Shown here: positions 16,127-24,954 of the stretch, piece after piece
How the letters are laid out: the number at the start of each line of letters is the position of its first letter
How positions within the stretch are numbered: the first letter of the stretch is position 1
NCBI RefSeq assembly: GCF_001939045.1
Contig: NZ_MKIM01000032.1
Coordinates: 21,384 to 85,383, forward strand
Direction of reading: 5' to 3'
Length of the DNA: 64,000 bases
Source: Rhizobium oryziradicis
Lineage (GTDB): Bacteria; Pseudomonadota; Alphaproteobacteria; Rhizobiales; Rhizobiaceae
The notes under the pieces: generated by a model
Database searches by the model: none
What the model was told of the DNA's origin: nothing
What the model saw: the letters and a program-made list of their open reading frames with translations, nothing else
Translations under genes and position numbers: made by a program

Positions 16127-19100
16127 CTATTGCGCCTCACGCGGAATGCGGAACCAGGCCACATAAAGAGCTGGCAAAAACAGCAGGGTCAGAATGGTGC
16201 CCACCACAATGCCACCCATCATGGCATAGGCCATTGGTCCCCAGAACACTTCACGGGCAATGGGAATAAGCCCAAGCGTAGCAGCCGCCGCCGTCAGCAT
16301 AATGGGCCGCATGCGGTGCTCTGTCGCCTCGATCACCGCCTTGTAAGCCGGAACACCTTCACTGCGCAATTGCTCGATCTGGATGATCAGGATCACCGAG
16401 TTTCGGATCAAGATACCAATCAGCGCCAGCACGCCGAGAATGGCAACAAAACCCATGGGCGCGCGGCTGAGCACCAGTGCCGCCACAACCCCAACCAATG
16501 CCAAAGGCGCAACAGAGAACACCAGAAACAAACGATGGAAGCTCTGCAGCTGGATCATCAGCAGGGTTGCCATCACAAACAGCATCACAGGCACGACCTT
16601 GATGATCGGCGCTTGCGATTCCTCGCTTTGCTCAACCGCACCGCCCACCTTGACATCATAGCCGAGCGGCAACGATTTGGTGAACGTGTCGACCTTGTCT
16701 TTCAGCTCGTTGACAACAGTGGCTGGCTGCTTGTCGCCCACCACGCCCGCCTTGACGGTAATAGTTGGAATGCGGTTGCGCGTTGAAATGCTTGGCTGTT
16801 CGAGCTGGTAGTGGAATGTCGCCACGGAAGACAGCGGAATGGATTTTCCCGATCCATTGGGGATCTGCAAGGTCAGCAGCTTGTCAATGGATGAGCGATC
16901 CGCATTGTCGGCACGGCCCACGACATTGACCAGATAAATGCCATCGCGCACCTGGGTCACCGTTGTGCCCTGCACCACACTGTTGAGAAGATTGGCAATG
17001 TCCTGGGTGGACACACCCAGTTCACGTGCCTTGTCTTGCAACACATCCAGCTTGACCACGCGTGCAGGCTCATTCCAATCCAGAACAATGCTGGTGAGCG
17101 ATGGATCGCTCCCCATCACGGTGGCCAGCTTCAAAGCCTGATCGCGTACAATGGTGGCATCCGGGCCGGACAGGCGATATTGCACCGGCTTGCCGACGGG
17201 CGGGCCAATATCGAGCAATTTCACATAGGCATCCGTACCGGGGAAAGTCTCCTTCAGATAGGCCTGAAGCTTGGGCCGCAAGCGGTCGCGGGCTTCGAGA
17301 TCTTTCGACAGGATCACGGTCTGGCCGAAAGAAGGGGAGGGGTCTTGCACATCATAGGAGAGAATGAAGCGCGGAGCACCTTGCCCAACATAGGTCGACC
17401 AATGATCAATATCGGCATTGCCGGCCAGTTGCTCTTGCTCGAATTTTGACATCTGTTTGCTGGTTTCAGCAATCGAGCTGTTTTGTGGCAGGTTCCAGTC
17501 GACGATCAATTCGGGACGGTCGGAACTGGGGAAGAACTGCTGCTGAACCAGCGACAGCCCGGCAATGGAGAGAGCAAAAATACCAATCGTCACGGCAATG
17601 GTCACCCAGCGAAACCGCATGCAAGCCACCAACATGCTTGAGAAGCTCCGGGCAACCCAGCCTTGATGCTCGTGGTGCTTGGCAATGGTTTTGGGCAGAA
17701 GTGCCACGCCAATCAGCGGCGTGAACACCACGGCAACCACCCAGGATGTCACCAGCGACACGGCCAGCACCACAAACAGCGTGAAGGTAAATTCACCGGC
17801 GCTGCTGTCGTTAAAGGCAATGGGCAGGAAGCTGGCAACAGTGACCATGGTGCCGGTCAGCATCGGAAAGGCAGTGGAGGTATACACGTGGGTTGCCGCC
17901 TTGCGCAGGGTATCGCCTGCCTCCAGCCGCGCCACCATCATTTCCACAGCAATCATCGCATCATCCACCAGCAGGCCCAGTGCAATAATCAGCGCGCCCA
18001 GCGAAATACGCTGCAGCGAAATGCCGGAATATTGCATCACCATAAATGTAATGGCCAACACCAGCGGAATGGAAATCGCCACAACAAGGCCGGCACGAAA
18101 GCCAAGGCTGACAAAGCTGATCACAAGAACAATGGCGATGGCTTCAAACAGTGCACGGGTGAAACCAGACACGGCTTCTTCCACCACGACCGGCTGATCA
18201 GCAACATGGGCAACTGAAACGCCAACCGGCAATTCGGTCGAGATCTTGCTGATTTCCTCTTCAAGCGCCTTGCCAAAGACCAGCAGATTGGCACCCGGCT
18301 TCATGCCGATTTCAAGACCAATGGCCGGTTTGCCATTATAGCGAAACAAGGCCGTTGGCGGATCAACATAGCCACGGCGGATATCGGCAACATCGCTCAA
18401 GCGGAAGAAGCGATCATTGACCCGCAGGTTCACATCCCGCAGGCTTTGCTCAGATTTGAAATTGCCGCCAACGCGCAAGGCAATGGCCTCAGGCCCGGCC
18501 TGCATGATACCGGATTGCGTCACAGCATTTTGCGCCTGCAAGGTAGACACCACGGCGGATTGATCCAGCCCAAGGGCTGCCAGTTTCTGGGTCGAGAACT
18601 CCAGATAGATCACTTCATCCTGAGCACCAATCACATCGACCTTGCCGACATTAGGAATGCCCAACACTTTGGTTCTGGCGTTTTCGACAATGTCGCGCAA
18701 TTCCCGCTGGGTCAGACCATCCGAGGTGAAGGCAAAGATGTTGCCGTACACATCGCCGAACTGATCGTTGAAAAACGGACCTTGAACACCAGAGGGGAAA
18801 TCACTGCTGATATCGCGGATCATGTTGCGCACGCGCAGCCATGCCGGAGTGACATCCTTGGCCTTGGTCGTTGGCAGCAGATTGACAAAGACCGTGGTTT
18901 TGCCAGCCTGGGTCACGCTTCGCGTATAATCAAGCGATGGCAGTTCCTGCAGCTTTTTCTCGATGCGGTCGGCAACCTGCTGGGTCACCTCCTCGGCAGA
19001 GGCACCGGGCCACTGCGCTTGAATAACCATGGTTTTGATGGTGAAAGAGGGGTCTTCTTCGCGCCCCAACTGGGTATAGGCAAACAGGCCCGCCACCGAA

Positions 19101-19171
19101 AAGGCGATCATGAAATAGAGGACGAGAGAGCGGTGCTCGAGCGCCCAATCTGAGAGATTGAATTTCTTCAC
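16127..19171 (-). CDS. RND efflux pump inner-membrane transporter
   Basis: The 1014-residue protein has the RND layout: a first membrane helix near residues 15-33, the large periplasmic pore domain (AQWPGASAEEVTQQVADRIE), the helix with paired aspartates in LGLLVDDAMIAVEMM (about residue 405) used for proton relay, then the second repeat of porter domain and helices. It belongs to the hydrophobic/amphiphilic efflux branch. It overlaps the upstream membrane-fusion gene by four bases and forms a three-gene operon with two fusion proteins, like the TriABC arrangement. No outer-membrane channel gene is nearby, so a TolC-like protein from elsewhere must complete the pump. Confidence 0.92.
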   Translation of the reverse strand: MKKFNLSDWALEHRSLVLYFMIAFSVAGLFAYTQLGREEDPSFTIKTMVIQAQWPGASAEEVTQQVADRIEKKLQELPSLDYTRSVTQAGKTTVFVNLLPTTKAKDVTPAWLRVRNMIRDISSDFPSGVQGPFFNDQFGDVYGNIFAFTSDGLTQRELRDIVENARTKVLGIPNVGKVDVIGAQDEVIYLEFSTQKLAALGLDQSAVVSTLQAQNAVTQSGIMQAGPEAIALRVGGNFKSEQSLRDVNLRVNDRFFRLSDVADIRRGYVDPPTALFRYNGKPAIGLEIGMKPGANLLVFGKALEEEISKISTELPVGVSVAHVADQPVVVEEAVSGFTRALFEAIAIVLVISFVSLGFRAGLVVAISIPLVLAITFMVMQYSGISLQRISLGALIIALGLLVDDAMIAVEMMVARLEAGDTLRKAATHVYTSTAFPMLTGTMVTVASFLPIAFNDSSAGEFTFTLFVVLAVSLVTSWVVAVVFTPLIGVALLPKTIAKHHEHQGWVARSFSSMLVACMRFRWVTIAVTIGIFALSIAGLSLVQQQFFPSSDRPELIVDWNLPQNSSIAETSKQMSKFEQEQLAGNADIDHWSTYVGQGAPRFILSYDVQDPSPSFGQTVILSKDLEARDRLRPKLQAYLKETFPGTDAYVKLLDIGPPVGKPVQYRLSGPDATIVRDQALKLATVMGSDPSLTSIVLDWNEPARVVKLDVLQDKARELGVSTQDIANLLNSVVQGTTVTQVRDGIYLVNVVGRADNADRSSIDKLLTLQIPNGSGKSIPLSSVATFHYQLEQPSISTRNRIPTITVKAGVVGDKQPATVVNELKDKVDTFTKSLPLGYDVKVGGAVEQSEESQAPIIKVVPVMLFVMATLLMIQLQSFHRLFLVFSVAPLALVGVVAALVLSRAPMGFVAILGVLALIGILIRNSVILIIQIEQLRSEGVPAYKAVIEATEHRMRPIMLTAAAATLGLIPIAREVFWGPMAYAMMGGIVVGTILTLLFLPALYVAWFRIPREAQ

Positions 19172-20271
19172 GTGCGGCGCTCCTGTCCAAGCCGAATGTT
19201 CTGTCCATCCTGAAGTTCGTCCACGCCAGCGGCGACAATTTTATCCCCGCGCGAAACACCTGAGAGGATGCGCATGTGCGAGGAATTGGCAAATTTCGGA
19301 TCGGTTTTGACTGCAGTCAAATGCACCTGTTTTCCGTCGGGATCGATGCGCCAGACGAAGTCTTTGCCATCCCGGTGCAAAAGGGCAGAAGTGGGCAGCA
19401 TAATCACTTCAAGGCCGTCATCGGTGGAAAAGCGCACCGTGACCACAGAGCCAAGCCGGAAGGCGGCAGGTGCCGTATCGATTGCGATTTTAAGCCGGTG
19501 GGTGCGGGTGGTGGCATCCGCCTCAGGGGCCACTTCGCGCAATATTCCGCGTGCTGTCACATGCGGATCCAGCTGCAACTCCACATTAATTTCCGGCGTG
19601 GCGCGAACGGCAGGCAGCAGTGCTTCCGGCACATCCACCACCGCATCGCGCTGATCCAGACGGGCAAGGGTCAGCATGGTCTGCCCGGATGCCACCGTCT
19701 GGCCAACGTTTCCAAGTGTTGAAGTGATAGCTCCATCAAAATCGGCTTTCAGCAAGGCATAGCCAAGCTGTTCGCGCGCTTTGTCGAGACTGGATTGGGA
19801 TTTATCCACCGAAGCCTGCGCCGAGATCAGCCCTTGCTGGGCCAGTTCCAGATCGGCCTGGCTGACACTGTTGCTGGCCGCCAGCGTCTCTTTGCGCTTT
19901 TCGGTTATGCGGGCATTTTCCAACTGGGCCTGAGCCGAGTTCAAATCAGCCTGCGCACTGCGCACCGCCAATTGCAGCGCCAGCGGATCAATTTCCATCA
20001 GCACGGCACCTTGCTTGACGACATCGCCAACCTGCACGTTTCGCGCCGTCACGCGCCCCAGCGTGCGAAAGGCCAGATCGGTCTTGATCCGTGGTTCCAC
20101 GGTCCCTGCAAAATTTAAAAGCCCGGCATGCTCCGCCTTGGCTTCCACCCACAACACCGGGCGGACCTCTGCTGCTGCAGCGCCGCCTTCCGCAAATGCC
20201 GGAGTAAGGGACGAGAACACCATCAGGCCAGCCACAAGGCCGCGTGATAGTCCTGTGCGAAATAGCGTCAT
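19168..20271 (-). CDS. RND membrane-fusion (periplasmic adaptor) protein 1
   Basis: The 367-residue protein has a signal peptide ending near AFA-EGG. It then shows the adaptor plan of half-lipoyl motif (LGRVTARNVQVGDVVKQGAVL), alpha-helical hairpin (LNSAQAQLENARITEKRK...), second lipoyl half (GAITSTLGNVGQTVASGQTM) and beta-barrel. It lies between the pump gene and a second adaptor gene, one base after that gene's stop. It links the inner-membrane pump to an outer-membrane channel. Confidence 0.88.
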   Translation of the reverse strand: MTLFRTGLSRGLVAGLMVFSSLTPAFAEGGAAAAEVRPVLWVEAKAEHAGLLNFAGTVEPRIKTDLAFRTLGRVTARNVQVGDVVKQGAVLMEIDPLALQLAVRSAQADLNSAQAQLENARITEKRKETLAASNSVSQADLELAQQGLISAQASVDKSQSSLDKAREQLGYALLKADFDGAITSTLGNVGQTVASGQTMLTLARLDQRDAVVDVPEALLPAVRATPEINVELQLDPHVTARGILREVAPEADATTRTHRLKIAIDTAPAAFRLGSVVTVRFSTDDGLEVIMLPTSALLHRDGKDFVWRIDPDGKQVHLTAVKTDPKFANSSHMRILSGVSRGDKIVAAGVDELQDGQNIRLGQERRT

Positions 20272-20272
20272 A

Positions 20273-21418
20273 TCAGCGCCCTTTCCAATCGAGAACTTGA
20301 TCCGGGCGCACCAGCTTTACGCCGTCCGTCACCACGAGATCGCCGGTCTTCAAACCATCGCTGACAATAAAGTCACCCAGGCGGTACAGGGCAATTTTAA
20401 CCGGCCGCAATGTTGCTTTTTTGCTGTTTGGATCCACCACCCACACGGCAGGCGCGCCGTTGTCTGATGAGATCGCACTCCATGGCAGCGTGATCCCGGT
20501 TTTTGCCGGAGCACGAAAAGCACCAATCACGGGGGTACCAAGCGCCCAATCTGTGTCGTCCGGCAGTTTCAGTTTGACATGGATCGTGCCGGTCTTTGCA
20601 TCAATCACCGGCGCGGTTTCGCGAATACTCGCCGTGACCTTGCGGTTCGGATTGCTGATGGAGGACACCACCACGTCTTTCGAAGGCTCACCTTCGAGGA
20701 AGAAAGCCTCATAGACATCGAAAACAGCGTCTCTTGGTCCATCATGGGCAATGGTCAAGGCGGCTTGGGCGGCCGTTACCACGGCACCAATTTCCACATT
20801 GCGCGCCGTGATGATGCCATCAGAATCGGCCTTGAGGCTGGTGTAGGACAATGCGTCGCGCGCCGTCGCCAATTGCGCCTCGGCAGATTGCAGCGAGCCT
20901 TGCGCAGTGGCCAGATCCTGTTGAGCCTGATCCAGCACCTGTTGCGCAATGGCATGGGCTGAGATCAAAGCCTGATAGCGGTCAAACGCCAGATTTTTCT
21001 GTTTCAGATCGGCCTGCGCCGACCGCAACGAGGCTTCGGCAATGGCAACATCCGACAGCTGCTCGCTGTTGTCCAGCTGCATCAGCACATCGCCCTTGTG
21101 CACATGGCTGCCGACATCCACATTGCGGGAAATGATCTTGCCGCCAACGCGGAAGCCGAGATCGGTTTGAATACGGGCGTCCACTTCGCCGGATATATCG
21201 GCAACGGGTTGGTACTCGCCAAGAGTGGCGGCCTCCACCCGAACCGGCTGGCCCGAGGAAGCCGCTTGCGTCTTCGGCTCGCCGCATCCTGCCAAAGCAA
21301 GACCAATGACCATCAATGCGGCGACGGCGCGGGTGGCCGGTGGCCCATGGGGCCGCCGTTGGCACCCTCGTCCTTGGGCTGTTTTCAGCCTCATTGATCG
21401 GGATAGAAAGCACATCAT
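20273..21418 (-). CDS. RND membrane-fusion lipoprotein 2
   Basis: The protein has about 381 residues from the start chosen here. The lipobox LALAGC stands near residue 43 after a hydrophobic stretch, so a lipid-anchored adaptor is expected. The lipoyl/hairpin plan follows (VGGKIISRNVDVGSHVHKGD, then a helical hairpin of alternating A/Q/D residues, and SDGIITARNVEIGAVV). The frame is open further upstream, but those residues look like read-through; ATG at 21418 or 21394 fits a lipoprotein signal. It is the first gene of the pump operon, facing the TetR gene. Confidence 0.82.
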   Translation of the reverse strand: MMCFLSRSMRLKTAQGRGCQRRPHGPPATRAVAALMVIGLALAGCGEPKTQAASSGQPVRVEAATLGEYQPVADISGEVDARIQTDLGFRVGGKIISRNVDVGSHVHKGDVLMQLDNSEQLSDVAIAEASLRSAQADLKQKNLAFDRYQALISAHAIAQQVLDQAQQDLATAQGSLQSAEAQLATARDALSYTSLKADSDGIITARNVEIGAVVTAAQAALTIAHDGPRDAVFDVYEAFFLEGEPSKDVVVSSISNPNRKVTASIRETAPVIDAKTGTIHVKLKLPDDTDWALGTPVIGAFRAPAKTGITLPWSAISSDNGAPAVWVVDPNSKKATLRPVKIALYRLGDFIVSDGLKTGDLVVTDGVKLVRPDQVLDWKGR

Positions 21419-21613
21419 CGTATGGGTGTCCCGCTGGAGTCGTGGTTGATATCTTTTGCAACAATTTGACGCAACGAGGGTGGATTGAAGCACATCCCTC
21501 TGTCGCGAATTCTGATCAAGAAGCTTGGCATAGGTTATATTTCGGTTTGATGAAGAACGCCGTTTTCCACGGTCACACCCGTCGGTGCCCGTGGTCTGTA
21601 AAAGTCCAAGCGA

Positions 21614-21656
21614 CAATCAACACCTGTTGACATCAAAAGTCAACAGGTGTTGATTG
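21614..21656. promoter_or_regulatory. Large palindromic operator between pump operon and TetR gene
   Basis: Perfect 18-bp arms (CAATCAACACCTGTTGAC and its complement) flank ATCAAAA. Each arm carries a TTGAC that could serve as a -35 for one direction. It lies 54 bases before the tetR start and about 200 bases before the pump operon. It is a likely TetR-protein operator controlling both sides. Confidence 0.65.
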
Positions 21657-21709
21657 CCTCCCAAGCAGGCCTATGGTAAGGGCCTCTCCAACAAGGCGGG
21701 ACAATCATC

Positions 21710-22306
21710 ATGGTATTGCCACACACTTCCGAAAAACCGCAGGAGCCGACGCGTGACCGCATCCTGCATCACGCGCTCATGCGGTTTTCCAACCAGTCCT
21801 ATGATCGGACGGGCTTGCGCGAAATTGCAACCGATGCGGGCGTTGATGTCGCCTTGGTGCATAGAAGCTTCGGATCGAAAGAAAAACTGTTTGCCGAATG
21901 TGTGCGTGCATCCATCGCCCTGGGGGGCCTGACCAAGACAGGCCCGGGCGCGCTGGATGAATTTTTTGCCGACGCCATCAAGCCACGCGAGGAGGGGGAA
22001 TGGCAACCGATTGACATCGTGGTTCATTCCTTTTCCAGCGAAGATGCCGCCCGTGTTTTGCGCGAGGTTGCCATGGAACTGGTCATCGATCCGCTGGTCA
22101 AAGCCTCGCCCCATGGATCACCCGTAAAAATTGCATTATCGACCTCTCTCTTGTTCGGCTTTGCCATTATGCGCGACATCATTGGCGTTGAAGTGCTGAA
22201 GGCTGCTGATGAGGACGAGCTTGCAAAATTGCTTGGCCGCGCCAAGGACGCCTTAAACCGCGACGATGCGCCATCCGAGGAAAACAACAGCGGGCAAATC
22301 CAGTAG
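21710..22306 (+). CDS. TetR-family transcriptional regulator
   Basis: This 198-residue regulator has the TetR DNA-binding domain at about residues 13-60 (RDRILHHALMRFSNQSYDRT, then LREIATDAGVDVALVHRSFGSKEKLF). The variable C-terminal domain would bind the ligand. It is divergent from the RND operon across an 18-bp-arm palindrome, the standard arrangement of an efflux repressor that also controls itself. The inducer is unknown. Confidence 0.9.
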   Translation: MVLPHTSEKPQEPTRDRILHHALMRFSNQSYDRTGLREIATDAGVDVALVHRSFGSKEKLFAECVRASIALGGLTKTGPGALDEFFADAIKPREEGEWQPIDIVVHSFSSEDAARVLREVAMELVIDPLVKASPHGSPVKIALSTSLLFGFAIMRDIIGVEVLKAADEDELAKLLGRAKDALNRDDAPSEENNSGQIQ

Positions 22307-22349
22307 CCGGTGGCAAACGGTCGACACAGTACCTATCTGACGCCAGAGC

Positions 22350-22384
22350 TTATCCGAGAAAAGTGGGAACCGGTTTTCGGATAA
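22350..22384. repeat. GAAAAGTGG-type palindromic repeat
   Basis: TTATCCGA and TCGGATAA arms surround GAAAAGTGGGAACCGGTTT. It is a second copy of the element at 15391, in the gap between tetR and the DsrE-like gene. Confidence 0.6.
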
Positions 22385-22447
22385 ATCCGACGCGAAAACA
22401 AAAACTTAGAGCCTGATCCAACATCTGATTGACGGGAATTTTTCACC

Positions 22448-22966
22448 ATGAATGACATTCAATTGCCTCTTCCTCAGCCTGCATCACGTCGCCGTTGGCG
22501 CTCTGTCTTTGCAGCCTTTGCCCTGTTTGCGACGGTATTGAACTTTGGTGCGTGGACCTATGCTCCGCAGGCTGTGGCCGCTGAAGTTGCGACCAAAAAA
22601 TCGCATCATGTGGTGCTTTTGATTGATAGCGATGAGGAGAAGGTCATGCGCCACGCCATTGCCTATATCGTCAATCTGTCACGCGCTTATTCTGAAAAAG
22701 ACGAACCGCTTTCCATTGAAGTGGTTGCCAACGGCTCCGGCATCAAACTGTTTCGGGCCGATACTTCACCCTTTTTGAAAGAGCTGACTGCTTTGCGGGG
22801 GGCCTATGCCGATGTGACCTACAGCATGTGTGGATCGTCACACGCCCTGGCCGAACAGCGCGAAAACAAATCCATTCCGGTGATGGATGGGGCCAGACTT
22901 GTTCCTTTCGGCATCAGCCGGGTTGTCGAGCTGCAAGAGCAGGGATGGACCCTCATTCAGGGTTAA
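22448..22966 (+). CDS. Exported DsrE-like protein
   Basis: The 172-residue protein has a signal peptide (RRRWRSVFAAFALFATVLNFGAWTY, quoted in part as FAAFALFATVLNFGAW; cleavage near AVAA). The DsrE/F-like fold follows (HVVLLIDSDEEKVMRHAIAY...ANGSGIKLF). One cysteine (YSMCGSSH) sits where DsrE-like sulfur-handling proteins often have one. It is followed about 140 bases later by a TlpA-like thiol protein, which suggests periplasmic sulfur or thiol chemistry. No dsr or sox genes are visible, so the substrate is open. Confidence 0.72.
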   Translation: MNDIQLPLPQPASRRRWRSVFAAFALFATVLNFGAWTYAPQAVAAEVATKKSHHVVLLIDSDEEKVMRHAIAYIVNLSRAYSEKDEPLSIEVVANGSGIKLFRADTSPFLKELTALRGAYADVTYSMCGSSHALAEQRENKSIPVMDGARLVPFGISRVVELQEQGWTLIQG

Positions 22967-22995
22967 AAATCAAGAAAGTCCCGCGTTACAGCGCC

Positions 22996-23015
22996 GTGCG
23001 CCATATTTGGCGCAC
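22996..23015. repeat. GTGCGCCA hairpin, module of the dispersed repeat
   Basis: GTGCGCCA and TGGCGCAC arms enclose four bases and are followed by AAAAA and TTCGCTGTAG. The same GGCGCACAAA-GG-CGCT-TG string stands at 26111 and 32631, so it is the first module of the dispersed repeat. It may also end the DsrE transcript. Confidence 0.5.
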
Positions 23016-23109
23016 AAAAATTCGCTGTAGCTCTCTCCTGTGTGAGAAAAAGGGATGGCGTTTCTGCGCACGCGCGTTCAAACATGAATTTTCAGTATAA
23101 AGAGAACCA

Positions 23110-23691
23110 ATGACACTATTACGTCGAGATTTTCTGGGTGGCCTTGCGGGCTTTGGCCTTTTGTCTGATCGGGCGCTTGCGGCAAGCACGCAGGATTATC
23201 CTCCGGTTTTTGAGACGGTGCGTTCGCAATACACCCTGCTGGAACCCGTCTTGCCGCTGGCTCCCGTCATACTTGCAGATCGCACTGGCAAACCGAAGAT
23301 CCTGGCCCCAGTGCCCGGACGGGTGATGCTGGTGAATATCTGGGCAACGTGGTGCGCCGCCTGCATCACCGAAATGCCATTGCTGGAAAAACTGCACAAG
23401 GAATTGGGCGACAAGATCACGATTGCGGCCGTTTCCACCGACCGGATCTCGCAAGAACGGGTGAATGACTGGCTGAAAACCAACGCCATCAGCTCCCTGC
23501 CGGTCTTCCTCGATCCGGATGGCAAGGCAGCAAGCTCAGCCCCCAACAGCAAGGCACCTTTGCGCGCCGATAAAATGCCGACAACCTATCTGATTACCAC
23601 GGATGGCCAGATTGCCGGCTACATCTCGGGTGCCGTTGATTGGCTCACGCCCGAGGGCAGACGTCTTTTGGCCTATTATGGCGTGAAATAG
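23110..23691 (+). CDS. TlpA-like thioredoxin-fold protein, Tat-type signal
   Basis: This 193-residue thioredoxin-fold protein has the active site W81-C-A-A-C85 in the TlpA/ResA context (NIWATWCAACITEMPLLEKL) and the cis-proline region KMPTTYLI. The N-terminus RRDFLGGLAGFGLL resembles a twin-arginine signal, so it may be exported folded. TlpA-like proteins reduce or exchange disulfides in the periplasm. CAAC is a variant of the usual CxPC. The partner is likely the DsrE-like protein just upstream. Confidence 0.85.
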   Translation: MTLLRRDFLGGLAGFGLLSDRALAASTQDYPPVFETVRSQYTLLEPVLPLAPVILADRTGKPKILAPVPGRVMLVNIWATWCAACITEMPLLEKLHKELGDKITIAAVSTDRISQERVNDWLKTNAISSLPVFLDPDGKAASSAPNSKAPLRADKMPTTYLITTDGQIAGYISGAVDWLTPEGRRLLAYYGVK

Positions 23692-23718
23692 GCTTTTCAA
23701 TCGCAGATTTGCGCGCAT

Positions 23719-23766
23719 TACTGCATCATTCCTTCAATCGATTCTGATTTCAGGAATTACGCAGTA
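23719..23766. repeat. Rhizobial intergenic palindrome copy
   Basis: TACTGCATCATTCCTTCAATC is followed by GATTCTGATTTCAGGAATTACGCAGTA in part-complement. It lies between tlpA and the LysR gene and matches the copies at 26101, 56381 and 57491. Confidence 0.65.
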
Positions 23767-23785
23767 GAACGGGCTGTCGCACCAT

Positions 23786-24688
23786 ATGTCGATCACACTG
23801 AGACAGATTGAAGTTATCCGCGCCGTGATGGTGGCGGGCACCATTGCCGGTGCTGCCCGCCTGATGAATGTGGCCCAGCCGGGGGTGAGCCGCACCATCA
23901 AGCACATTGAAAGCTCTATTGGGCTGAAGCTGTTTGTGCGCAAAGCCGGGCGCTATGTGCCCACCACAGAAGCACGCGATGTGTTTTTGCAAATCGAGGA
24001 AGTGCATCGCAAGATCGATCACCTGCAATATTCCATCGCCCATCTGGAGCGGGGCAGGGGGATGGAGCTTGCCTTGGGCTCAGTGCCCAGCATTGCCAAT
24101 GTGATGGTGCCGCAGGCCATTGATGGCCTGTTGCGCATCTATCCTGAACTGAACATCAATTTTGAAATCCTCAAAATCGAAGAGGCGATTGATTATCTGC
24201 TGTTGGGCCGTGGCGAAGTGGTTGCCATGAGCTATCGGCTGGATCACCCCTCCATCATCTTTCAGCCACTGGCCCGTGGCCATCTGGTGTGCATTGCAGC
24301 GCGCGACCATCCCATTGCCGAGCGAAAAACCATCTCGGCGCGCGACATTATCCGCTATCCCTTGATCGGTATTGATCCGAATGATCCCTATGGGGCCATC
24401 ATGGCCAGCATTTTTGCCCGCGAAAAGCTGGAGTATCAGATTGCCATCAAAGCGCGGTTTGGCACGACAGTCTGTACCCTCGTGAAGCGCAATCTCGGCA
24501 TTGCCGTGCTGGATGCCTTCACGGTGGCCGATATGCCTCCGGATTCCATCGCCATTATCCCGATTGAAGAAGAGACCTCGTTTCAGACCTATATTGCCTA
24601 TCGCGCCGATGGCGCACTTTCGAGCTACGCGGAACGTTTTGTCAAAATCCTGCAAAAGGAAATGGAGACGGCGATGGCCAAGCGCTGA
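23786..24688 (+). CDS. LysR-family transcriptional regulator
   Basis: The 300-residue protein has the LysR winged helix at residues 1-62 (LRQIEVIRAVMVAGTIAGAA, PGVSRTIKHIESSIGLKLF). A periplasmic-binding-type ligand domain follows. It lies just upstream of and codirectional with a TctCBA transporter and quinate/shikimate-type enzymes and is probably their activator, with a compound of that pathway as ligand. A 17-bp palindrome eight bases past its stop is a candidate binding site. Confidence 0.9.
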   Translation: MSITLRQIEVIRAVMVAGTIAGAARLMNVAQPGVSRTIKHIESSIGLKLFVRKAGRYVPTTEARDVFLQIEEVHRKIDHLQYSIAHLERGRGMELALGSVPSIANVMVPQAIDGLLRIYPELNINFEILKIEEAIDYLLLGRGEVVAMSYRLDHPSIIFQPLARGHLVCIAARDHPIAERKTISARDIIRYPLIGIDPNDPYGAIMASIFAREKLEYQIAIKARFGTTVCTLVKRNLGIAVLDAFTVADMPPDSIAIIPIEEETSFQTYIAYRADGALSSYAERFVKILQKEMETAMAKR

Positions 24689-24695
24689 GGTAAAA

Positions 24696-24712
24696 CATAA
24701 CATGATGTTATG
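24696..24712. promoter_or_regulatory. Palindrome upstream of the transporter operon
   Basis: CATAACAT-G-ATGTTATG is a perfect 17-base palindrome in the 266-base gap before tctC. It is a candidate LysR-protein site. Two further hairpins (GTGCGAA/TTCGCAC near 24790 and AGCATC/GATGCT near 24838) lie closer to the transporter start. Confidence 0.4.
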
Positions 24713-24954
24713 ATCCACTGATAAATTGGTATTTGCGGTATGGACATAAAACTGCAAAACTTCAAACCGAGCTGCAAACTGCAGCAAAAATGGGTGCGAA
24801 GGAGGTTTCGCACGGGTATAGGAGCATAGCCTGATGAGCATCTTGTGATGCTGATCACGGACGCTATGGACAATTTAATGATGTGAATGATTGCCCGCCA
24901 TTGATCTTTCGGAATGCGTGGGCATGGACAGTCGAATGAATGGGGAGGAAACTT

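Noticed and set aside
15938..19153. Plus-strand open frames over the RND and adaptor genes
   Set aside because: They are rich in H, R and Q with no family pattern and are mirror images of the real minus-strand genes.
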